NCBI RefSeq assembly: GCF_018881545.1
Contig: NZ_JACVQD010000001.1
Coordinates: 1,206,039-1,270,038 of the forward strand
From: Polynucleobacter alcilacus
Lineage (GTDB): Bacteria; Pseudomonadota; Gammaproteobacteria; Burkholderiales; Burkholderiaceae
Direction of reading: 5' to 3'
Length of the DNA stretch: 64,000 nucleotides
Numbering within the stretch: the stretch's first letter is position 1; each line of letters opens with the position of its first letter. Shown piece by piece: positions 40,674 through 48,158 of the stretch. The position numbers and the translations under genes are program-made. Under the pieces are notes generated by a model. The model saw only the letters and a list, made by a program, of their open reading frames with translations. It searched no databases and was not told the origin of the DNA.

Positions 40674-40826
40674 TTATCGACCCTGACAGTCTAATGGCAT
40701 CTCTGAAATGGGCTTTTCCTTACTGAAGTCACAGTTAACCCCAACCGGTGAATATGTGCTGGCTAAGCATCCATTCAGGGCTGCCACCAGTAATGCTATG
40801 GAAGTAAGCCTCAATATTTTTTTCAT
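40674..40826 (-). CDS. Tiny predicted lipoprotein A
   Basis: 50 residues from the ATG at 40826: signal peptide KKILRLTSIALLVAALNGC with lipobox LNGC (Cys about 20), then ASTYSPVGVNCDFSKEKPISEMPLDCQGR. It shares the SPVGVNC core, the C-terminal DC-x-G and the exact length with the next gene, so the two are tandem duplicates. The upstream ATG at 40880 would add residues before the signal peptide and is less likely. The function is unknown. Confidence 0.7.
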   Translation of the reverse strand: MKKILRLTSIALLVAALNGCLASTYSPVGVNCDFSKEKPISEMPLDCQGR

Positions 40827-40895
40827 ACTCGCGCTCCAAAAAGTTTTCGCCATATATTCTCGCATACAGACATTAAACATCCAATATCTAAACCA

Positions 40896-41048
40896 TCACC
40901 CCCCACCAGTACAGTCAGGATTTTTATCTTGGACAGGTATCCCAGTCAAACAATTAACGCCAACTGGAGACATAGTGCTTGCTCCAGCGCATGCCCCCAA
41001 CAAAATAGTTACCGTAAATAGTAAGAAGGCTAGGTTAATTTTTTTCAT
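40896..41048 (-). CDS. Tiny predicted lipoprotein B (paralogue of A)
   Basis: 50 residues: a signal peptide beginning MKKINLAFLLFTVTILLGAC, then AGASTMSPVGVNCLTGIPVQDK and NPDCTGGG. It has a lipobox LGAC with Cys at about 20, then the SPVGVNC motif and a DC near the end, like lipoprotein A. Two conserved cysteines after the lipobox could form a disulfide in the periplasm. Confidence 0.7.
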   Translation of the reverse strand: MKKINLAFLLFTVTILLGACAGASTMSPVGVNCLTGIPVQDKNPDCTGGG

Positions 41049-41207
41049 TCTAACAATCCTTTATTGGCTAGCCAGTCTTAGCCAGGGTATTAGGACTAAA
41101 TCTGGAAGGTTCTTATAAAGGGTCATTTTAAATCTAAATAACTCAACTCTCAAATATCATTTCTAATTAAGTTAATTTATATAAAACCCGGGCCAATAAA
41201 GTACTCC

Positions 41208-41891
41208 TCAAATGACCTCCAGCACCTTCCCAAGTGCATTACCTTCGTAATCGGGTCTACTACCGATCTCCTCAAAAGGGTGTCCCAGTCTATTCACCCA
41301 AAATACATCAAAGCCGAACCACTTAGCGGCCAGGGCATCCCAAGCATTGCTAGAAACAAAAAGAATCTCTTCTTTTTTGACGGGGAATGCCTTTAACAAG
41401 AGCTCGTAAGCCTGAGGTGCGGTTTTAAACAGACGAACATCTTCAACAGTGACTACTTTGTCTAGGTAAGGTTGCAAGCCATTACTCTCAACCACTGTAG
41501 CTAACATTTCTTTACTTCCGTTAGACAGGATGGCTGTAGAGATTCCTTTATCTTTAATAGCTTTAAGAACGCTTAGGCTATCTTCAAAACCTATAAGCTT
41601 GGCATATTGATCCATCAGTCGCTTCTCATATTCTGCAGTGAGTGCTAAACCCATCCGCTTACAGACATAACGTAAGGAACGAATAGTGAGCTCCCAAAAT
41701 GGAAGGTAGTATTGACTTCCATTTGGATTTGGATCGCTCATGGTTACCAGGCGCGTGTACTCAATTTGACGATCACGCCACATTAAGGCAAATGACTGAC
41801 CATTCCCAGGAAATAACTCTTCTGCGAGTTGACCCATGGAATACACATCAAACAATGTTCCATAGGCATCAAATGCAATTAGCTTATACAT
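41208..41891 (-). CDS. Haloacid dehalogenase, type II-like (HAD superfamily)
   Basis: 227 residues: the nucleophile motif FDAYGTLFDV at 8-17 (D-A-Y-G-T-L-F-D is typical of L-2-haloacid dehalogenases rather than phosphatases), LSNGSKEM near 118-125, Lys in the LFKTAPQAYELL segment, and FVSSNAWDALAAKWFGFDVFWVNR. It probably removes halide from short 2-haloacids. Cargo of the accessory region, last gene before scar 10. Confidence 0.88.
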   Translation of the reverse strand: MYKLIAFDAYGTLFDVYSMGQLAEELFPGNGQSFALMWRDRQIEYTRLVTMSDPNPNGSQYYLPFWELTIRSLRYVCKRMGLALTAEYEKRLMDQYAKLIGFEDSLSVLKAIKDKGISTAILSNGSKEMLATVVESNGLQPYLDKVVTVEDVRLFKTAPQAYELLLKAFPVKKEEILFVSSNAWDALAAKWFGFDVFWVNRLGHPFEEIGSRPDYEGNALGKVLEVI

Positions 41892-41944
41892 ACTATCTCC
41901 GACTTTTTATTCTGCATTTCTATTGTCATTTAAAGCGATCAAGC

Positions 41945-42018
41945 CCAAAGAAAATACCCCGTATTTAACGGGGCATTTTTGTTTCCTCTTGACCCAGGAC
42001 GGACTCTCCCTAGGATAG
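41945..42018 (-). repeat. Scar 10: decayed tRNA-Phe 3' fragment with terminator
   Basis: Hairpin AATACCCCG...CGGGGCATT (41953-41977) followed on its right by a decayed tRNA-Phe 3' fragment (about 41988-42018, still ending CCTAGGAT like scar 6). Hairpin and fragment have the same order and spacing as at the real tRNA at 50376-50486. The stop codon of the next gene is 17 bp to the right. Confidence 0.65.
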
Positions 42019-42034
42019 GGATATTTATCCCTAA

Positions 42035-42484
42035 TTACTTATCGAGCTTTACAGTGACGCCACTAGCGCTGAGGTTTAATTGCAGACCCTCGGAAGTGCT
42101 TGTTAATCGCATAATGACGCCATTCTCATTCTTCAGAACTGTTCCTCCAACACCGCCTCCCAAAGTAATGCTACTTTCGAGCTTAGTAAATGTTCCAGGA
42201 AACTTAGCCAGGTCAGCTAAGTCATATACCTCACCGCTTGCGGATAACTTAGATACACCTACATTCGCCCCAAGACTCATTCCACTAATTTTGAATGGGT
42301 ACTTTTTCCCTTGATAAGTGAGCACACCGCCACCAGTACTACCACCCACAATTAAAGCAAACTGGGTTTCATTAATGCTTACTGTACCTGATGGCTTTTT
42401 AGGAGCATCTGCGGCGCCAGCACCAAAACTTAAAATAGATAATCCCAAAATGAGAAACGAAAGAATTTTACGAATGCTTGTCAT
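42035..42484 (-). CDS. Exported protein of unknown function
   Basis: 149 residues with a signal peptide (KILSFLILGLSILSFGAGAADA, cut near residue 24) and a glycine-rich beta domain with repeated GG steps (VGGSTGGGVLTYQGKKYPF, ITLGGGVGGTVL). It faintly resembles the DUF1134/EipA type of periplasmic beta-barrel but I would not assign it. Single-gene cargo between scars 10 and 9. Confidence 0.7.
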   Translation of the reverse strand: MTSIRKILSFLILGLSILSFGAGAADAPKKPSGTVSINETQFALIVGGSTGGGVLTYQGKKYPFKISGMSLGANVGVSKLSASGEVYDLADLAKFPGTFTKLESSITLGGGVGGTVLKNENGVIMRLTSTSEGLQLNLSASGVTVKLDK

Positions 42485-42580
42485 ATAACTTCTCCATTGG
42501 CTATAGCCACAAATAATAGGGTTACAAAATTAGCAAAATTGCTCGCTTAAGCTTACTCCGGTTATTTAGGCAACACAAAT

Positions 42581-42630
42581 AAAAACCACCCGAAGGTGGT
42601 TTTGGTGATTCTTAGTGGTCTGGGACGTCT
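42581..42630 (-). repeat. Scar 9: terminator hairpin with decayed tRNA-Phe 3' fragment
   Basis: ACCACCCGAAGGTGGT at 42585-42600, then TTTTGGTGATTCTT and AGTGGTCTGGGACG (42614-42628), matching the tRNA 3' end TGGTGGCCCGGGGCG at about 11 of 15 bases. The next gene's stop is 13 bp to the right. Confidence 0.75.
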
Positions 42631-42641
42631 ATGTATAGGTT

Positions 42642-43067
42642 CTATTTTCTAACTACATCATGACAATCTGCTACAGGGCCGCTTGCCTTATTTGCAGGGT
42701 TTACCGACGTTGTTGCAAAGCAAAGGCTGATCTTATTGGCATCCGTCAACTTAAATGAATAAATACCGTCTTTGTCTGCCATTGCGCCACTCATAAGATC
42801 GCCGGCAAATGACCCTACGATAGGAATATTTCTTCCTTGGATTGTCAGCATTCCTGAAAAAGTTCGATTTTCTTGTCTATCAAATTTATAACTCACCTTT
42901 TCTTTTAAAAACCGAATTTCACCTGCTTTGCCGCCTGGATAATGAGTGCCGGCCCCAATGACGGCATCATTGGTTTCACCAACCCATGTCCCAATTACAT
43001 TCGGGGCTTGCTGTGCCATTGCTGATGAAAATACTAAAAAGCTTAATAAAGCAAATAAGAGTTTCAT
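42642..43067 (-). CDS. Exported protein, paralogue of the one at 49870-50283
   Basis: 141 residues from the ATG at 43067 (AAGGA upstream). The signal peptide KLLFALLSFLVFSSAMAQ is followed by APNVIGTWVGETNDAVIGAG, DRQENRTFSGMLTIQGRNIPIVGSF and DGIYSFKLTD. The same framework (APN-x-IGTW-x-G, DRQE-x-x-FSG-L, DG-x-FK) occurs in the protein at 49870-50283, so these are two divergent members of one small periplasmic beta-barrel-like family. The function is unknown. Confidence 0.75.
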   Translation of the reverse strand: MKLLFALLSFLVFSSAMAQQAPNVIGTWVGETNDAVIGAGTHYPGGKAGEIRFLKEKVSYKFDRQENRTFSGMLTIQGRNIPIVGSFAGDLMSGAMADKDGIYSFKLTDANKISLCFATTSVNPANKASGPVADCHDVVRK

Positions 43068-43154
43068 ATTCTGATGATCCTTGCCGTTGGGGTGGGATAG
43101 AAAAAATAGCTTCCTTACAAATCCTAACATAGGCCTTTCGTATCTTCCTCAAGG

Positions 43155-43234
43155 GCCAAAATAAAATACTCTCCCAAGTGGGCTATTGTGAATCTTGACA
43201 GCCTTGGGTGGAAGAAGCTTGATCCGAGGATGCT
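43155..43234 (-). repeat. Scar 8: hairpin and decayed tRNA-Phe 3' fragment
   Basis: Hairpin ...CTCCCAAGTGGGCTATTG (43169-43187), related to the ATAGCCC-loop-GGGCTAT hairpin of scar 3, then CTTGACAGCCTTGGGTGG and, ending at 43231, GATCCGAGGATGC, matching the scar 2 fragment. The following pseudogene ends only 5 bp further right. Confidence 0.7.
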
Positions 43235-43239
43235 CTGTC

Positions 43240-43694
43240 TTACCGCGTTGGCGTGTCTCTAACTGGAGCGCCGATATTAGTGAAGCTCAGGATTTGCCAA
43301 TAGCCGGCATTCTTTGTCAGCACATAAAAGCCCGTTAAGCGAAGAAATTCCTGACCATTAGCATCATAACGAGAGTACTCCATCTCTAATAGGGCGGAGT
43401 TGGCTCCTATGGATAGGGCTTAATACTTTTAACTTTCGAATATTTCCAGCCTGATTTTTTTAAGGCTTCATAGTCAATCGGTACGCCCTTGCTTTCCTGT
43501 ACAACTAATTTACCGCTTTGGATTTTGACGTTAGGAAAATGATAAACATCTTCTAGGGCGGCGGTATTCTCCTCATTAAAAACTTTAATATAGTAAGTCA
43601 AAAGCCCCTCTGGAGTGAGGCTATCTTGGGGATGCGCATTGGCAGAGGAAAACACAAAAAACATACAAAAGGTGATTAGAACTTTTTTCATCAA
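43240..43694 (-). pseudogene. Exported NTF2/SnoaL-like gene split by one frameshift
   Basis: A signal peptide (KKVLITFCMFFVFSSANA) and SLTPEGLLTYYIKVFNEENTAALEDVYHFPNVK lead to KSIKPYP and a TAG at 43407. Moving one base restores IGANSALLEMEYSRYDANGQ, FLRLTGFYVLTKNAGYWQI and a stop at 43240, giving a normal protein of about 150 residues. One deleted base near 43410 explains everything. The fold resembles small NTF2-like (DUF4440-type) proteins. It may be a sequencing error or a recent loss. Confidence 0.8.
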
Positions 43695-43749
43695 CCGCTC
43701 CTCTTGGGAAAATAAGTCACTAGATATTTGCAGATATTAACGAATAAAT

Positions 43750-43812
43750 GAAAAAGTTACCCAAAGGCGGTCTAGTCTTGCCTGATACCCGAGGCAGAAT
43801 CAGACCAGGAGT
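43750..43812 (-). repeat. Scar 7: strongly decayed hairpin and tRNA-Phe 3' fragment
   Basis: GTTACCCAAAGGCGGTC (43756-43772) is a broken hairpin; CCCGAGGCAGAATC at about 43788-43801 and the following AGACCAGG match the tRNA segment CCCGGGGCGGAATCGAACCA with a few changes. The glycosyltransferase gene ends 24 bp to the right. Confidence 0.6.
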
Positions 43813-43836
43813 TCGTGACCAGCCCTGTCTATCTAC

Positions 43837-44517
43837 TCATTCTTCAAATGCGTAACTTAAATCTAATTTCTGTGGCTGTAGAGTTTCATGAGGATATTTC
43901 AAAAAATTTTCACGGTGTCTTCTGTAGAATAAAAGCCCCTCTTTTAGGCTTGCTACTGTAGCGCCTTGTTCAATCATCTTGTCCCAGAGATTCCAATCCT
44001 CTTGGGGATGAGCACCATCTTCATACCTCTTTTGATAGCCAATTTTTTGCCCAAAAGCTGTGCGATACATCATGGATCCGTGGTGCTGTTCTTGGCGATC
44101 CCAATACAAATCGCCCTGATACGGTTGCGTCTCACCAGGAACCCGTAGCAAGATTTCTTCTTTTAATTCGCCAGTAACAACTATATCGTACGTAACGATA
44201 TCAGTACTCGCATTTGATAAACGCTCTATGGCGTCTGAACGCAACCAATTATCAGCGCCAATAAATAGTACATACTCTGTATTTATCTTGGACAGTATGT
44301 CTTGAAAGTTTGCTACAACTCCCAAATTTTCCTGTCTTAATAGATATTCAATATCTGGATAAAGGCTTGGCAAATGATTGCAATCAAAACCGCCATCATC
44401 CACAAATAGAATTCTTGCAGGTTGAATTGTTTGAGAAAGCAACGACTCTATGCAATGGGCTGCAAGGTGTCCGTATTTATAGGAGGCAATAACGACAGTA
44501 ATCATATTGAGTGGCAT
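43837..44517 (-). CDS. Family 2 glycosyltransferase
   Basis: 226-residue GT-A enzyme: VVIASYKYGHLAAHCIESLLSQ at the N-terminus, LFVDDGG near residue 35, and TEYVLFIGADNWL with the metal-binding D-x-D-like GADN. No membrane helix. It probably adds a sugar to a cell-surface glycan, a common island function. A second ATG at 44505 is an alternative start. Confidence 0.87.
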   Translation of the reverse strand: MPLNMITVVIASYKYGHLAAHCIESLLSQTIQPARILFVDDGGFDCNHLPSLYPDIEYLLRQENLGVVANFQDILSKINTEYVLFIGADNWLRSDAIERLSNASTDIVTYDIVVTGELKEEILLRVPGETQPYQGDLYWDRQEQHHGSMMYRTAFGQKIGYQKRYEDGAHPQEDWNLWDKMIEQGATVASLKEGLLFYRRHRENFLKYPHETLQPQKLDLSYAFEE

Positions 44518-44584
44518 TAGAGCACGAAACTATGACATTCGTGCTCATAAGATCTAAGCTGGGAATTCCCCATCTAGGCCAAAT

Positions 44585-44657
44585 GAAAATACCCCATATA
44601 AAGCAGGGCATTATTTGAATTTGGTAGCCCGGGGCGGAATCGACCAGGGCCTAGGAT
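44585..44657 (-). repeat. Scar 6: tRNA-Phe 3' fragment with terminator
   Basis: Hairpin TACCCCATATAAAGCAGGGC-AT (44590-44611), closely like the terminator of the real tRNA (50376-50400), then TGGTAGCCCGGGGCGGAATC (44622-44641), one change from the tRNA over these 20 bases, then CGACCAGGGCCTAGGAT. The stop codon of the original downstream gene is 14 bp to the right. Confidence 0.88.
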
Positions 44658-44671
44658 GACTGATCCAATCC

Positions 44672-45181
44672 TTACATTGAAAACAATAATCCCACTGAAA
44701 GCCCGATTACCCTCTCGGCACCACTACTCATGCCGTAGGTATAACTAGGACTTAGTTACCACCCGACTTTCTTTGTTGTCCAAAACATAAAATCTGCGAC
44801 GAAGGCAACTCCTGATTGAAGGCCGCTACTGGGGGAGCTTGTTTTCCTCCAGATAGCAGGCCCTAAGCCTACGCCAAGCTCTATATCTGACGCGAACTCA
44901 AATGGTTTTTTAAAGATGATTTGGCCGCCGAGCTCTTTTGGATTTGAGGTGCTCAGATACTGACCTCCTATCTCAATTTCTAGTTGATGTTCAATTGCCG
45001 TAAATTCTAAAGCCAATGAAGTGCCATAGGCTTTAGAACCATCGACTGTATTTTTCTCCATTGCGGTGCCTACCAACAAAATTAACGAATGATCATCAAT
45101 AGATTCTTCTGACCTTACTGCCGAGCTATGAGAACTTAGAGCAAAAGCTAAAGCAAACAAAGCAACTCTTATCGCTTTCAT
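44672..45181 (-). pseudogene. Outer-membrane beta-barrel-like protein cut short by a nonsense codon
   Basis: The frame from 45181 has a signal peptide (about residues 1-24) and amphipathic beta strands (SLALEFTAIEHQLEIEIGGQYL, IELGVGLGPAIW, GVAFVADFMFW), then a TAA at 44756-44758 after KKVGW. The same frame continues LSPSYTYGMSSGAERVIGLSVGLLFSM to a TAA at 44672, exactly what a last pair of barrel strands should look like. A single TAT-to-TAA change is the simplest cause. A working 141-residue product is possible, but loss of the final strands usually blocks barrel assembly. Confidence 0.75.
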
Positions 45182-45242
45182 ATATAACCTTAAACAAATT
45201 TGGACTGCTCAATCGCAAGAGATTGAGTCCAGGACTATTTGT

Positions 45243-45608
45243 TTAAGAGTTTCTAGGCGGATACTCGATTTGAGCAGGGAAAAATTCTAAAGATAGGGGT
45301 GTCTCAATGGCGTTGTAGCTTTTGAGATCCCGAGCTACTGAAGTATTGCTAGACCCCACCATACCAACTACTGAAATGTGATGGCACTGATGGTCGTCAT
45401 CATGATGGTCTGGGTTACCGGAGCCTGCTTGTCCATGGTGATCATCGTGGACTATTTGAAATAAGCCATTACTAGATTGATCATCATTCCAAGTAATTTG
45501 GACTACGCCCTCCTGAGTCTGATGTGATTGCTCATGAGCCGCCCCCAATGTAGGCATAAAAGCTGTATTGAATATAAAGATGAAGGTAGCAATAGAAAGC
45601 AAACGCAT
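45243..45608 (-). CDS. Exported histidine-rich protein, probable metal binder
   Basis: 121 residues: a signal peptide (cut near residue 24), then clusters HEQSHQ, HDDHHGQAG, and DHHDDDHQCHH within about residues 25-80. Such proteins bind or buffer zinc, copper or other metals in the periplasm; it is loosely like CzcI-type proteins. It is divergent from a porin gene across two Fur-like operators, so both may respond to metal levels. Confidence 0.72.
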   Translation of the reverse strand: MRLLSIATFIFIFNTAFMPTLGAAHEQSHQTQEGVVQITWNDDQSSNGLFQIVHDDHHGQAGSGNPDHHDDDHQCHHISVVGMVGSSNTSVARDLKSYNAIETPLSLEFFPAQIEYPPRNS

Positions 45609-45661
45609 TGGCTGATTCTAAGGTATTTGGCGTTTAAGCCACATCTAATGGGTATTTTTCC

Positions 45662-45682
45662 AATTGAGAGTCATTCTCAATT
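45662..45682. promoter_or_regulatory. Fur-like operator 1
   Basis: AATTGAGA at 45662-45669 and TCTCAATT at 45675-45682 are a perfect inverted repeat with a 5-base spacer. The TTGAGA...TCTCAA core resembles the TGAGAAT-type half sites of proteobacterial Fur boxes. It is 54 bp before the histidine-rich gene. Confidence 0.75.
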
Positions 45683-45692
45683 GTATGCTAAG

Positions 45693-45709
45693 ATGAGAAC
45701 AATTCTCAT
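45693..45709. promoter_or_regulatory. Fur-like operator 2
   Basis: ATGAGAA-CAA-TTCTCAT is a perfect inverted repeat and fits the Fur core TGAGAAT-n-ATTCTCA with one mismatch. It ends only 9 bp before the porin start codon, so binding there would block its transcription. Confidence 0.82.
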
Positions 45710-45718
45710 TAAGCATAT

Positions 45719-47167
45719 TTGGCATTTCTGATATTTTTCTCATTTAATACAAACCGCACAGCCTTTATAGGCCTAATTAGTGCCCTTTATTTGGGGGCTC
45801 TATCTTGTGCTGTAAGAGCAGAGGCGCCAGTTAGTGACATGCCCACTGTTTTGGCTGAATCGCCCGTAAGTGACTCACCTAAGGTTGATAGCTCAGTTTC
45901 TGTAGAGGGCGAAACTGAGCAGTGGAGCATTCATGGGCAATCAACTTATATTGTTCAACAGAAAAATAATTTCAAGTCGCCTTACTATGGACAAAACAGC
46001 CTTCTCAATAAATCTGAAGGCGGTGGTGGCAAGAGCTACACATTAAGTGCTACAGCGTTCTTAGGAGCAAGACTTTGGGAAGGCGCTGAAGTTTATTGGA
46101 ACCCAGAGATGTTCGAGGGAACACCTTTTAATGGACAGCTTGTTGGTCTAGGTGGATTTCAGAATGGCGAGCTACAAAAAGGCTCATATGCCCCACCTAT
46201 TTACTACACCGCTCGTGCGTTTATTCGTCAAACCTTTGGCTTGGGCGGCGGCAAAGAACATATTGAAGGTGGGCCTAATCAGCTTGCGGGCAATCTCGAT
46301 AAAAATAGAATCGTGGTGACCTACGGTAAGTTCGCAACATTAGATTTCTTTGATCAAAATAGTTACAGTCACGATCCTCGTACACAGTTTCAGAACTTTG
46401 CTCTTTTCTCTATGGGCGCCTATGGATATGCGGCTGATAGCAAAGGCTATACCTATGGTGTTGTAGCAGAGTGGTATCAAGATGACTGGATTTTGAAGGC
46501 GGCAAGATTAGCGATGCCAACTATTCCGAATACCGCTCAGCTTGACTACAGCATGAGCCAAGACTACGGCAATCAAATTGAATTAACTCATGAACATGAG
46601 CTATGGGGTAAGCCTGGCGCAGTAAGGGCCCTGTATTACCAACAACATGCCTATATGGGCAACTACCAAAATGCGATTAATCAGGCTCAGCAGACTGGTG
46701 GCACTCCTGATGTAACTGGCGTACGCAGGGGGGCGCAGAGCTCATGGGGCTATGGCTTCAATATTGAGCAGGCCATCAATGATGATGTTGGAGTCTTTGG
46801 TCGTTGGAGCTGGAATCCCGGAACTACAGAAACTCAGACTGTAGATATCAGTAGGTCATTATCAGGTGGTGTAAGCATTAAGGGCTCAAGCTGGTCGCGC
46901 CCCAAAGATACGCTGGGCATAGGTTATGCAGTCAATGGAATCTCTTCATCGCAGATTGCCTACCTTCAACAAGGCGGTATGGCCGCATTTATTGGTGATG
47001 GCGCACTTAGCTATAAGAAAGAACAAATATTGGAAACTTTCTATAGCGCAAAGGTTTATAAGGAGCTGTTCATATCTGCCGACTATCAACGGATTGCTAA
47101 TCCAGCCTACAACTCAGCTCGTGGTCCAGTTAATTTCTTTGGCTTAAGAGCCCATATAGAAATGTAA
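45719..47167 (+). CDS. OprB-like carbohydrate-selective outer-membrane porin
   Basis: 482 residues with a signal peptide (TAFIGLISALYLGALSCAVRA, cut near residue 34) and a long barrel: GQSTYIVQQKNNFKSPYYGQNSL, LGARLWEGAEVYWNPE, ITYGKFA..FFD, YGVVAEWYQDDWILKAARLAMP and a terminal FFGLRAHIEM with aromatic-rich end strand. The pattern is that of OprB/carbohydrate porins. The only possible start is TTG at 45719, since TAA at 45710 closes the frame and no ATG or GTG precedes the signal peptide. It is the only large plus-strand cargo gene and lies behind Fur-like operators. Confidence 0.85.
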   Translation: MAFLIFFSFNTNRTAFIGLISALYLGALSCAVRAEAPVSDMPTVLAESPVSDSPKVDSSVSVEGETEQWSIHGQSTYIVQQKNNFKSPYYGQNSLLNKSEGGGGKSYTLSATAFLGARLWEGAEVYWNPEMFEGTPFNGQLVGLGGFQNGELQKGSYAPPIYYTARAFIRQTFGLGGGKEHIEGGPNQLAGNLDKNRIVVTYGKFATLDFFDQNSYSHDPRTQFQNFALFSMGAYGYAADSKGYTYGVVAEWYQDDWILKAARLAMPTIPNTAQLDYSMSQDYGNQIELTHEHELWGKPGAVRALYYQQHAYMGNYQNAINQAQQTGGTPDVTGVRRGAQSSWGYGFNIEQAINDDVGVFGRWSWNPGTTETQTVDISRSLSGGVSIKGSSWSRPKDTLGIGYAVNGISSSQIAYLQQGGMAAFIGDGALSYKKEQILETFYSAKVYKELFISADYQRIANPAYNSARGPVNFFGLRAHIEM

Positions 47168-47168
47168 T

Positions 47169-47229
47169 GTCGTTTTAAACGACACCTACAGACATAGGGA
47201 CGGGAAGCTGGTGCGTCCTTTTAAAGGAC
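47169..47229. repeat. Palindrome pair, copy 1
   Basis: GTCGTTTTAAACGAC (47169-47183) and GTCCTTTTAAAGGAC (47215-47229), both perfect 15-base palindromes around TTTAA, 46 bases start to start. Between them is a weakly tRNA-like ACCTACAGACATAGGGACGG. The pair lies between the porin stop and scar 5. Confidence 0.85.
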
Positions 47230-47249
47230 AGTTGATAAAAAGGGGCAAT

Positions 47250-47320
47250 AAAAAACCACCCGAAGGTGGTTTTGGTGTTTCTTGGTGGCCCGGGGCGGAA
47301 TCGAACCAGGGCCGAGGATT
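47250..47320 (-). repeat. Scar 5: tRNA-Phe 3' fragment with terminator
   Basis: Hairpin ACCACCCGAAGGTGGT at 47255-47270, then the tRNA-Phe 3' end at 47283-47308, identical to the real gene over 26 bases, then GGGCCGAGGAT in place of the anticodon arm. Identical to scar 2 over this variant end. The cupin gene stops 6 bp to the right. Confidence 0.92.
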
Positions 47321-47325
47321 TCTTC

Positions 47326-47799
47326 CTACTGGCTTAACTTATGCGGTTTTCCAAAACGGTCTTCCTTAGGATAAATCCAGTCTGTCTTCACTGGCCCCAT
47401 ACCAATGATTTGCACTTGGGTATCAGCCGCCATGGCGCCATCAAAATGTACGCCGTTAGCCGGATGAAACATCAGACTACCTGCTGGCATTGGAATATTC
47501 TTTTTTGGATCCCACTCAGGGCCCATGCCTGCATACCAAACCCCACTGATTACCGTAACAAATCGATCTTGATCGTGAGAATGGGGTGCGCTCATTACTC
47601 CCGCAGGAAAAATATTGCGGACCACATAAATTCCTGGCTTGCTAGGATCTCCGTATAGGGTGGCTTGCTTGACCCCATTTTCATTGGTCTTCCAAACAAT
47701 CTGATCTTCTTTAACTGTAATAAATCCACCGGGTAAATTCTCTGCATAAACTGTTGCGGAGAATAAAAATGTAAACAGCGTGGCTAACAATATTTTCAT
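47326..47799 (-). CDS. Exported cupin-domain protein
   Basis: 157 residues from the ATG at 47799 (GGGAG upstream). A signal peptide (KILLATLFTFLFSATVYA) precedes a small cupin barrel with the metal motifs FPAGVMSAPHSHDQDRFVTVISG (H-x-H) and HPANGVHFDG. Similar exported cupins are seen as accessory genes; the substrate is unknown. Single-gene cargo between scars 5 and 3. Confidence 0.85.
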   Translation of the reverse strand: MKILLATLFTFLFSATVYAENLPGGFITVKEDQIVWKTNENGVKQATLYGDPSKPGIYVVRNIFPAGVMSAPHSHDQDRFVTVISGVWYAGMGPEWDPKKNIPMPAGSLMFHPANGVHFDGAMAADTQVQIIGMGPVKTDWIYPKEDRFGKPHKLSQ

Positions 47800-47829
47800 A
47801 ACGAACTCCCTGTCTTTTACCTTAAATGA

Positions 47830-47855
47830 AAAATTACCCAAAAGGTGGTTAATGT
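47830..47855 (-). repeat. Possible scar 4: decayed hairpin only
   Basis: ATTACCCAAAAGGTGGTTAAT resembles a broken version of the ACCACCCGAAGGTGGT hairpin, in the same setting (AAATGAAAA before it). No tRNA fragment can be recognised after it. Confidence 0.35.
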
Positions 47856-47963
47856 CTACTCCAACCGATAACTATCTTGAATTAGCTTTTTATACGACCA
47901 TTAAAGATAGTGCCAAGTGCTATGGAATATAGCTAGGACTAACCCTTGAGCACAATATGAATT

Positions 47964-48023
47964 GTCGTTTTAAACGGCATTACCAACACAAGGATGAATA
48001 ATTGAAGTGTCCTTTTAAAGGAC
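47964..48023. repeat. Palindrome pair, copy 2, around an anticodon-arm-like core
   Basis: GTCGTTTTAAACGGC (47964-47978) and GTCCTTTTAAAGGAC (48009-48023), 45 bases start to start. Between them ACCAACACAAGGATGAA (47982-47998) resembles the tRNA-Phe anticodon-arm segment ACCGACACAAGGATTTT. The pair lies between the cupin promoter region and scar 3. Confidence 0.85.
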
Positions 48024-48079
48024 GCTTCATGATGGGGATATCCGAGGCTAATGGCAGTTAATCCTGCCAAGCCCCAAAA

Positions 48080-48158
48080 GAAAATAGCCCAACAAGTGGG
48101 CTATAGAGATTCTTGGTGGCCCGGGGCGGAATCGAACCACCGACACAAGGATTTTCAA
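48080..48158 (-). repeat. Scar 3: best-preserved tRNA-Phe 3' half (45-bp match) with terminator
   Basis: Hairpin ATAGCCC (48084-48090) / GGGCTAT (48098-48104) with a U-tract on the minus strand, then at 48114-48158 a 45-base perfect copy of the real tRNA-Phe from CCA to the anticodon loop (compare 50411-50455). Identity stops exactly in the anticodon loop, after TTTTCAA, the usual crossover point for tRNA-targeting tyrosine recombinases. Confidence 0.96.
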
